A stretch of 64,000 nucleotides of DNA from NCBI RefSeq assembly GCF_019649055.1, contig NW_026570231.1:434001-498000 (forward strand). Reading direction: 5' to 3'. Each line of letters starts with the position of its first letter. Position 1 is the first letter of the stretch. The notes beneath the pieces are model-generated. The model saw nothing but the letters and a program-made list of their open reading frames with translations, did not search any database and was not told the DNA's origin. The DNA comes from Paramacrobiotus metropolitanus. Lineage: Eukaryota > Tardigrada > Eutardigrada > Parachela > Macrobiotidae. Below are positions 25,101-35,400 of this stretch, piece after piece. The position numbers were made by a program, and so were the translations under genes.

Positions 25101-27031
25101 ATTATATATTATATATTATATATTATATATTATATATTATATATATTATATGTTATATATTATATATTATATATTATATATTATATATTATATATTATAT
25201 ATTATATATTATATATTATATATTATATATTATATGTTATAATATAGTATATAGTATATGGTATATGGTATATAGTATATAATTATATAGTATATAGTAT
25301 ATGGTATATAGTATATAGTTAATATGTATGTATATAGTATATAGTATAGTATATAGTATATAGTATATAGTATATATTATATATTATATATTATATATTA
25401 CGTTTTCTTGCAATTGCGTCGGTAAAAAAACAGTGACGACACGCTTAAGCCACGCCACCCAAGCCACTGCACTACACCATGATAATTACAGTCACTGCCT
25501 CACATGTGCGGCTGCGCCATCCCTTGTAGACGGCACATTTACACAATACTTAAATACTAAGACAGTGTTGCGCCAGAGCAGCTAATTCAATAAAATATTC
25601 ATTGTACTTATAAAATCCTGAATCAACGGTAACAACAAAACTTTTGCGAGTAAAACAAATCACCGGTTAGTGGAATCACAGGTTAATATTAAAAATCATA
25701 GCATAAATCATAATATTAAAAATCACAGCGTGCACGTTAGCAGCTTCCCTCAGCGAAAGCCCTTTTTCTTTGACGTCAGTACAAGCTGATATTACACGTT
25801 TCTCCATATTACTGTTTATTCATTCAGTATCACACTCCAGAAAGCATAATTTTGAGAAATAAAGAAATAATTCACATTAAAAACAAACAAATCTGAACTG
25901 AATGGCGCAGCCGCACATGTGAGGTAGTGACTGTGATTATCATGGTGTAGTGCAGTGGCTCGGGTGGCGTGGCTTAAGCGTGTCGTCACTGTTTTTTTAC
26001 CGACGCAATTGCAAGAAAACGATTCAAGTTTTTTAAATAATTTCAAGTACTATGTGAAGAGCACACCTAGCTCTATCGGGTAAAAAAAGAAAACCAGAAG
26101 GAAATCGGTTTGTGGAATGAAATATTTCGGGTGTTTCACTTAAACGACCATCGCCCATTCACTTAACATAGTGTTTCACTTAAACGACCATACGAGTACT
26201 ATATAAATATAGCAAATATCTAATTAGATATTTGCAGTACTGCAGTGACACAGTAACGTCTTCATGTTAGTGCCACAAGTTTGTACCCAGAAAATAAGAA
26301 TTGCGAATCTGTAATAGTTTGCAACTGTGGATGCGCGCTATTATATTATTTAATTTGCAGGATTCGCAGCGACGCAGGGATTTTCCAATACTGTCATCTC
26401 CTTGTTGGTTGCCGGTGATGCGCTGGCCGGTGTAGTTAGCACGTTCATTTTTCCTTTATTCAGGCGTCAATGTTCTCTTACCCGAATCGGCTTATGGGCT
26501 GCGTCCATACTGTGCCTTACTCATGCAGTTTGTGTTGTGTCCAACTGGCTACCCGGTAGTCCGTTCGATCTGTACAAAGCCTTAGATAATTCCCATTATC
26601 CACCGGAAGTGATCGCGGTGACCAATGATACTGAATATTACAACATCGGATTGGCCGTGATGGGTGTGGAGGAAGAAATCGTCTCACCACTTCCAACATC
26701 CACCACAGAATTACTAATTCACAATCCCTTGACCGCTATGATCGTTTTCTCTTCCTTTTTGACTGTAGGACGGTTTGCGTATGGCTTGATGGACTTAACC
26801 GGTTCGCAGTTGTTACTGGAAAATACCAGTGAAGAGGATCGGGGCGCGGTTTGCGCGGTGCAGTATTCGATTAAACAGATCTTTGTCCGTCTGACCTATC
26901 TGGCAGCCATTCTTCTCCCGTGGCCGCACACCTTTGGTCTCCTTGTGATACTGTCGTTTTGCTCTACTTTTATGTGCCTGGTGTTGTTCCTGTATTTTTC
27001 CTGGAGATGTGGTCAGAAAGATGAGCGATAG
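22129..27031 (+). CDS. SLC40A1: Ferroportin (SLC40A1), iron exporter
   Basis: Seven exons: 22129-22378, 22454-22521, 22864-23023, 23310-23470, 23960-24029, 24117-24503, 26361-27031, giving 588 residues (human 571). Ferroportin exports ferrous iron across the plasma membrane. After a divergent acidic N terminus, landmarks are WGDRMW-like GDRMWIYSGP, FGEWVDAKPR, EKDWVAVIAGDDSSKLARM, AAIRRIE, ATQGFSNTVISLL and LLENTSEEDRGAVCAVQ. The residue matching human Cys326, which hepcidin binds, is glycine (FNGVTCGFAATQG). The last intron (1.86 kb) holds a perfect palindrome, an AT microsatellite and an inverted-repeat element. Confidence 0.92.
24815..24884. repeat. Perfect 70-bp palindrome in the ferroportin intron
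   Basis: The sequence reads CTTGAGTATCAG... to the centre at 24849/24850 and then its exact reverse complement, with 35-base arms and no spacer or mismatch that I can find. Perfect spacerless palindromes of this length are unstable in vivo and in cloning, so an assembly artefact should also be considered. Confidence 0.85.
24891..25400. repeat. AT-rich microsatellite tract
   Basis: About 500 bases made of TATATTA-type and then TATAGTA-type repeats with almost no G or C. It lies between the palindrome and the inverted-repeat element in the last ferroportin intron. Its assembled length is likely unreliable. Confidence 0.9.
25401..26021. mobile_element. Inverted-repeat (foldback/MITE-like) element in the ferroportin intron
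   Basis: Two 120-base arms, 25401-25520 and 25902-26021, are inverted copies that differ at only about three positions. The termini read CGTTTTCTTGCAATTGCGTC and its complement. The 381-base centre has no coding frame. No target duplication can be read, partly because the left flank is microsatellite. Confidence 0.85.
26131..26191 (+). repeat. Short direct repeat, 21 bp twice
   Basis: GTGTTTCACTTAAACGACCA plus T occurs at 26131-26151 and again at 26171-26191, 40 bases apart, in the last ferroportin intron. Confidence 0.8.
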
Positions 27032-29464
27032 AATGACCCACGGAGTGCCTTACGTTGTATAATTTTGGATACCCTTCACATGACGTGCATTTATTTACTT
27101 TACTTTGTGATGCGGTGCTTCCCTTTTTTTCGAAATGATCTCAAGATCAACTTCTGTTGGATTGTGATCCTCTCTGTCGTTGTTTGAACGTCTGTTGTCC
27201 TTTCAGTTTATTTTAGCCTTTTTTGATTTTGTTTGACAAATGTTTAAATAATTAAACAAAACCACTTAATACTACGATTTTTAGAATTTAAAATTACTTA
27301 GGTAGATACGTTACCGTGACCGCCCGAAGCCTTGGAGCAGCCACGCCTTTAGAAGCGCATCACACCTTTCAAAATCTTTGACTTCTTTGTGGAGTGTCTC
27401 AGGCATGCTACCGCATTGTTGCCCCAGGGCCTGTCCGGCGAACATTGCATTTCTAAATTTTTTGACAGATTGTTGTAATTAATACGCACTTGTGAAACAG
27501 GGAACTATGTACACCAATATGACATTTAATTCGTTTACCGAAAATCGATAATGCCGTGTATGTGCCATTGCAGGTACGTGCAAATACCAAAGGCAAAATC
27601 GGGATACAATTAACCTATTCTTACACAGTTTATCTTAGGATCATCCACTTACCTCGAGCTTGCAACCGGCCCAAAATTGTTTCGAGTGTGCAGAAATTTT
27701 TATCTCTCCATAATTTACAAAGCTTTTAAATTTTTCCGATGCGCAATGGAATTCAATATTTGTGTTAGCGCCTTACTGTTACAGTTTCGACAGGTCAAAG
27801 CAATCGTGAAAGTAATAATTTTGGTTACCCCAAGTATAGTACATAACTTACATGTCAAATAAAATATTTACTTATATGGTAAATTTCACAAGTGTGTATC
27901 TTGTTGCAAGACAACATTAAATTTTTGTCTGATAGCATTAGTCCGGATTGACTAGAGCATGCGCTTCCTGATTCCTTTAATTTTCTACTTTGCGTGCAGT
28001 TATTAATACGTATCGAATAAGTACTTGTTTGATTCTTTGCGAGTGACTTCCTAATTGAAAACCGGCACACGCACACCGTTTCTAACTTTTTATATTTGAT
28101 TAGTAAACTAACACGAACCTGCATGTAGGCCTAGGACAGCCGAAATGCATGATTGTGATTATGAGATTCGAATGGACCATTGAGCATCGTGCTATGGATG
28201 TGCTCTGCGTAAGCATGAAAACTGCCTAATAATTACGTAGAAAATTGTTAAGTACTATTCATAATTTATTCATATTGAGACGGTATAATTTTACGAATTA
28301 GAAGCTAGCAATGCCACATTCTGCTTCACTTTTGCCCGGAGGTGACGGCGCTTCCCGATTGCGGCAATCTATCAGTCTGCAATTATTAATTTCATCTCAC
28401 GGTCATGCAAAGCAAAATTTCGAACAATAATGCAATCTTTTCATAATGTTTTCTTGACGGTTACCGAGAATAATAATCCAAACGTTTTTATAAATCATAC
28501 ATATACTTTAAGTTTACGCGTGTATTGGGTTGTAAAATTTTTTCTCCAAGCAGTATGCGTATTTGTTCAGGGAAAAATGAAACGTTTGGTTAGTCAAAAA
28601 AGGAAATAAATGCAGTGTTTGTTATTTAGCGTTAATACCACAGCTAGCTTCTCTATTATTTTTACTCAAAATCAAAATATTCTGGAACAGGACAGTAGCC
28701 GCCATCCCGCACTTGTAAACATATATCTATATGTGCAAATTGCAATCAAACAAGATAGCAGACAACTGAATCTGAATTTCATTAGCATAACTGTATACAA
28801 CTGGACGTATATTGTGTGTTTCACAACAAATTATAATATTTGCAGTTCTTCCGATCCGTTTTATACATAAAACCGTTTCCCAATTTCTTACAACAACTTT
28901 TGCTGACACACACAACCTTTGTTTTCTTTTCAACGTGTTTCATCATAGCTTAACCTTTTACTAGGACTTGGTGTAAGAATGCATAGTTTTTGAATGCCGC
29001 GTTCAATGTTATCATACAGTTGAAAATGTCTATCTTGGCTAACAGTTAACCGTTAAGTTGGCTTATCCGTTCACCGACAATAATATATGTATGCATAACT
29101 GCAGCACAGGTTTTTTGGCATGCGTTCTTGTCACATAGAGCGATCGCCGACGTGGTTAAGAACAGAAGATTTTTGGTGCACCATTCTCTAAATATATTGT
29201 GTAAGGTAGTCATCGCAAATTTTATGCACGCGCTTATGTCTGTGTGTGTGACACACAATATATTGTGCTACCTTGATCGCATTAATGTGCACATAGTTAG
29301 TAATGAAATCCACAGGTAGCACAACAGTTTAGAAGCAGTTCCGGTTTTCCAGTATTCGTGCTGTCGCAAAAGGTGTCTTTTTGCCCATGTAGGTTAAATT
29401 ATAATTTGATCATCACATTTCCCGGCGCTTCTTGCAACAGAAAAATCCAAAACATTTATTTATC
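27032..29464. other. Intergenic region between ferroportin and the Slo-like gene
   Basis: About 2.4 kb, mostly AT-rich with no assignable gene. A GC-richer patch near 27310-27460 has a 44-codon minus-strand frame (start MFAGQALG, ends LLQGFGRSR), and a good GTAAGT donor lies on the same strand near 27650. These could be the last exons of a small gene but I could not complete or identify it. Confidence 0.3.
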
Positions 29465-32400
29465 ATGGATGCGTCTCAGTGTATTCTTCCAAAGCCGCCC
29501 ATTGTGCGGCGCAATTACACAGTCATCCCGGGCGAAGAATTAATGTAAAGCATTTCAGTAGTTCTTTCGCTGTATCGATTGTCAATTTATGATGTGATTA
29601 TGGCTTTAGACTTCCGGCGCCATGCTGGAGACTAGGAACGCCCAATCTTGTTTGGATGTATTTTTTTCTGGGCATCGGCGTTCCACTTTTTGCACTGTTC
29701 CTGATAAATTTCAAAAAGATAAAAAATGTTTGCCTACTGAAAATTCGCAAGGGATTCACCTGTAAGCGCGCGACAGCCGACGCGGAAACGGAAGAGAAAG
29801 CCGAAATCGCCGAGGAGCTGAATATTGAAGCACCGGCTGTGGATCGGCTTGAACAGCTGGCACAGGCCCGAGCCAATAGATCCAAGCTCGACATATTTCT
29901 GGCCGAAGCATCGTCTCCTCAAGCACCACTCGGACAAGTTCTGGTTGGTATAAAAGTGCTGGTCAAGGGTTCACCGTGTACTTATTATTTTTTTATGCGG
30001 GCACAATGTAGACTTGATAGTTGATAACAACAGAATTTTTCAGTAGCAACATTTCTGTGGCATTCGTTTGCTGCAATATTCATGGCTGTAGCGCCTTAAC
30101 GCATTACATAGGCTATTAATATAGTACTAAGTACATAATTAGCTACATCCAGGCTTGCAGTAATTCGGCGCCGAATACTGACAAATCATGTGCATATATG
30201 GTTGTAATTGCAGAAACATTGAATATTTTACCTGTAGTTAAACAATCAATCAATATTTTGCAGCATAACGCTGACATCTCCTGAACCGATTTCTTAACAA
30301 AGCCAGCGGAACTGGCATTAATAATTTTCCGCACATCTATGCTTGTAATGAATATTCTAATCGATAGTTGCTTCCGTCTAAAACTTTTTTTAAAAAACAA
30401 CCAAACACTTTGATTCGTCGATTTAATATTACAATAACCAGGATACTGCGGGATACGTGAGGTGCACATGCATTAAGAGGTGGGAATAACCGAGCGTGCC
30501 CTTTCGACTCTTCGGTGCTACTACTTGAAAATTTTCGATATCAGTTTTAAGCATATGTAGATATAATATACATGGATTTGCATAGATATAGATTCCTCAC
30601 GATTTATGTAGATTGTGTGAGAAATTGGTTGCTGTTGTGTGAAAAGTTTTGTTGGTCATAACGCAGATAAATAAAAAAGAAGCAATCGCAATATATTTAC
30701 ATGTATATTGATATGGGCAGTTGTAAATCAGTACAGATAAAGTACGCTCCGAGATTTTAAAAGGTTAATCAGATCAAGATATTAGAAGATTGTTAGCTGT
30801 TTGTAATAGAGCGCCAATGAAAAAAGATAAATGTACATTTCAAGCAGTTTAGTGCATTTTAGATGGGAATTGGCGTATTATGCAGCGCGGTCTCTTTGTC
30901 GATATACTTGGTGAAAGTGTCGAGGTAAAAAAGCAGTTGTCACATCTGTGTCAACTACATTCTGCAAGTTTGGAGCTACACTTTTTAACGTTTTTATTAC
31001 TCCAGTAAGGTGGAAAGTTTAGAAATTTGTGGAACACTGCCGAACGCCTACCAAGTGATTGACTTGTGCGCCAATCTCTACATGCTTTGTTTCTTCGTTA
31101 TACGGGTATAATATAATGGCTTTCTGCATGCAAGTCTGAAGATTAACCTCCGCATTCATGAATTGTATTCTTTTGCATTTTCACACAGCTAGCTGGGTCG
31201 GATCGGAAACAAAAAGTGATTACATCCATGTTTTCCGTCGTTGACTATTTTACAATACCCAGTGTTGTGCTGGGTGTCATTCTAAACCGGTATTTTACAG
31301 GTGAGCGCTCAATTCGTTATACGATTATTGTGATAATTGTTCATCCTGCTTACCATCGCATACAACATGTGGCGTGGCGATTGATTTGTTTTCTTGCCTT
31401 TAGGCTTTGCGTTTTTTCGCGCCTATAATTTTCAGTGGCTAGTGGAAATCCTTGCACATCGGCGCATTCTTCGATCGACAAATTCCGTTCGCTTGGCGAA
31501 ACTAATTTTCCTTGTCTTTGCTATCATCATTATTGCCGGTGGATTTTTGCACGTGGTAAAGCGCACAATTACATTTTAAATCCATTGTTACTAGATAAGG
31601 TTTTTTCTAAATCTGGACTAGTTTAAGTAAAAATTCTGCTACGTACAATCAAACAAAAATAGAAAGCTAAATTACATTTTTTAATTTCTGTCAAGTTTTA
31701 TTTTAAAGGATACTACAAAATAATACAAAGACTTCTTAGAGAACTAAAATCCAAACAAAAGCATAGAGCAATACAGTTGCAGAATTCGTGCGCTCTGTAG
31801 AATAATCACCACCGTCTTCATTGGCAAGAACCGCATTACCCGGCCATTGTTTTGCTACCGTTACAAAAACAACAGTTTATTCAGAATTCTAATAACGAAT
31901 GTAGATGTGTTGCCAATGTATTAATTAATATCATTTTGTCATAGTGTGCATCAACACCAAAAAGCTGGCAATTATTACGGGATGTCAATCACAACACCTA
32001 TCGATTACCGTTGACTTTTAGGCTATCTAGAAAAATGGTTTTCCTAATAGGGAGACAAATGCGGTTTCTTCTCAGAAGATATGTCTCGTAAATGTCTTCA
32101 GGCTACGATAACGATAATTTTGTTTACTGAATCATCCATTTTCTGGTTTGTTGAAAAGCAGAAACATGCAAATCTAAAGCACGAAATGGAAACATAAATA
32201 TAAATTTTTATACATATATATATATATATATATATCAAGCACAATTATTAAAATTCTTTCATTTTTTTATATAAACCTTACATACAATTAATGAAATGTG
32301 TTTTGAAAATACAATTTTACTGGAACAAGGGTATGATTTTTTCCCGCAAAGGTCTGCATTCTTCGAGTACGATTTTTCTTCATATGGTTGGAAAAAATAA

Positions 32401-35400
32401 ATATTTAGTTTATGCGGTATGTAGCAGTAAAGCTAATTATAAATAACGATAAGTGGATTTGTTCATTTGTTCCTATAACTTTGCCAAATGTACTTGTGTT
32501 GATAAGGTATGCGATTTTTCTTGAAGGCAGAAAACATGGGTGACCCTTGGCTGTACGATGTGGATAACGTGCCACTTTACAATGGTCAAGCCATTGTGTT
32601 CTTCCGGTGCTTTTTATATGTTTACGGAAGGATTACTCTTCTTGATCTGAGCGGAATGAGAATGTATACCATGCTTGGACGCGTTATCATTTACATCTTC
32701 CAAATTCTAGCTTTGGTAAGCTCGAATCCCCGGCATGTCATTAAAAATTTAATGTTTGATACATAGCTTGACGCAGGTATATTTAAGCAGCTATAGTCTT
32801 TATGCAATTGAAAAGCATACTATTCAAGTATGCATGCAAATAAATTGTTCGTGGTTCAGTGTTAACTTGTAAACCCAACAAATTTAGAGTTCACACTTTA
32901 CGTATATGATAAGCACCTTTGGTTTTTATAGGGAATTGTGGCGCGAGCTATTCCACAGATTATTGAACGAGTTAAGCTCAAACCGGACTACGATAAAAAA
33001 TATACGCCATCCCCTATGTTCTTGTAAGTAACTCGTCTTTCGGGCGTACATCGAATTGCGACGGTATAATTATTATACCTTTAATTTTGGCCATTAAAAA
33101 CACTTATTTTACAAAAAACATTGTGGTACAACAATGTTGATTTGTAGGCATATAATTGTCTGCGGTCATGTGCGCGCCTCAGCCATGGAAGCGTTTCTTA
33201 AGGAATTTTATGTAAGATAGCTGTATGAAAAATACTTGACTTAATAAATGTTCGTTTGCGACAAAATAGTTGTGGGCCAGGAATATCATTATAATGACAT
33301 TATTCTGCCGTAGTAAATTATGCATAGTGTATGACAGTTATATATATACTTGACAGGTAATGGTGCGTGTACTTACCCTTATAGTCGGTAATGGTGCGTG
33401 CCTTATAGTCGGTCGAAAACAGTAACGAACAAGTTAATCATTATAATTACGTACTCTAAAGTGCGGCGCTGTTGGTTCTTGCAAAGTTTATTGTTATCTG
33501 TTCACAGCATCCGGACCGGGATATCAGCGAATTTTTCAAAATTGTGATCTTATCCGAGTAAGAGATCATAAACTCGTGGGGTTCATAATTATCCATCTTG
33601 CCCAGTATCTCAGAACTCTGAAGAATACAAATGTTTGAAATTTTTGAGAGAAAAACCGGATGAAATTATGGAATCGCTGCAGGAGAGATATTTCAGTCGA
33701 CTGGATTATCTACGGGGGACAGTTATGAGTCTGAAGGATTTAGCCCGTGTGAATTTGGTGGAAGCCAGAGCTGTATTGATTATTGCCGACCGGACAGCGG
33801 CTGACACGGATGCCGAAGACGCGGCTAATATTATGCGCGTAGTATCCATTAAAAATTATAAAGACGACGCACAAGTAATTGTCCAAATAACCCAATATCA
33901 CAACAAGGTAAAGACGCTACTGTAATACCGCCGCAATCTCAAAAACCTTCCACACAATCACGTTATGTTCCGAAATGTCACGGCAGGCGTATCTGCAAAA
34001 CATACCCAGCTGGAATCCGGAAAACGGCGACATATGCATTTGCTTAGCAGAACTGCGATTGGGATTGCTAGCACAAAGCTGTTTAGCACCTGGGTTTTCC
34101 ACCTTGATGGCTAACTTTTTCACTTCAAGGACTTATGACCCAAATAAAAAGGTAATTCTTATAAAAAATAGAATTTATTGATTATTTATTTATTGTATAG
34201 TGAATAGAATTTATTGATTGACCTTTGCGGTTGTCACCCTAGAAGTGTTAACAATATTATTATTGATCATGTATCAGCAGGCAGACGCATAAATTGTACA
34301 ATAATAAGATTCAGCCAGCGTACGGATGCTCAAAAATATAATAATTTTAGTTTTCAGTTTGATGAGGACTGGCAGCGGGATTACGTTCAAGGAACTGCGT
34401 TAGAATTATACTGCCGGCCATTTGGAGATGCTTTTGTGGGTATGCTGCTATACGACTGCAGAATCACATCCATAACAGCTGAACTGATTAATCGAACTCA
34501 ACATTAACCAATTAGTAAAAAACCGAGTTACCTCAAAATCTACAATTCGAGTACACGTAAGAAAAACATCCAAAAAACAACGCAACTGGTGTTTTTATGC
34601 AGGTATGACCTTTGCACAGGCATGCGAATTTTGCTATGTAAGTGCACGTGCTCAAGCGAAGCACAAACTGTTCATCACACGCTGATGCTGCAGCGCTTTC
34701 GTTTCGATAGTTCACAGTTAAGGTGCCATATTTACTGACAGCATAACCTATCAATATATTCAACATTAAAATATCAGGTAAATTTGACACTGAATGTGAT
34801 AATAATGTCGCTGCAGAGACGTCTAAAAATTGTCCTGCTGGCAATACAAGCTGATCCGTCAGACATAACAAGTATGCCGCAAATCAATCCGCTACCAACT
34901 ACAATTATATTGCCGGGAACCTGTGGATATTTCATTGCTGCAGATACGCTAGAAGCCGACCGGTACACAAAGCACTAAAATAACCAGCTGAACGGTAGCT
35001 TTGTATTCCGTTGCTGACTATCGTAACATTAATTTAATAATTGTAGTGCGCAGTATTATTGCCCAAAATGTCATGTTGACGTGGAAGATGTCCAGCTGAT
35101 AAAAAAGTGTAGCTGCAGATCGCTGGATGACCCTGGTAAATACCAGTCTGGTTACACGCATAATTGGCTGCATTTACCTCCTTTGCAATTGATTGCGTTC
35201 AACGCGGTAAAGCTATTTTTGAAAGTGTCGTTTTTTAGATCATGATTCTCTAAGAGAAGACGAAGAATCAGATGAACTACGAAAAATCGCGCATCAACAA
35301 TCGGTTCTAGCGAAAACCGTAAACAAGCTCAATGCAACAGCCGTGGAATCGAAAATCTGGTCGTATATTTGTCGATATCCGGCAACGTGCGTATACTATA

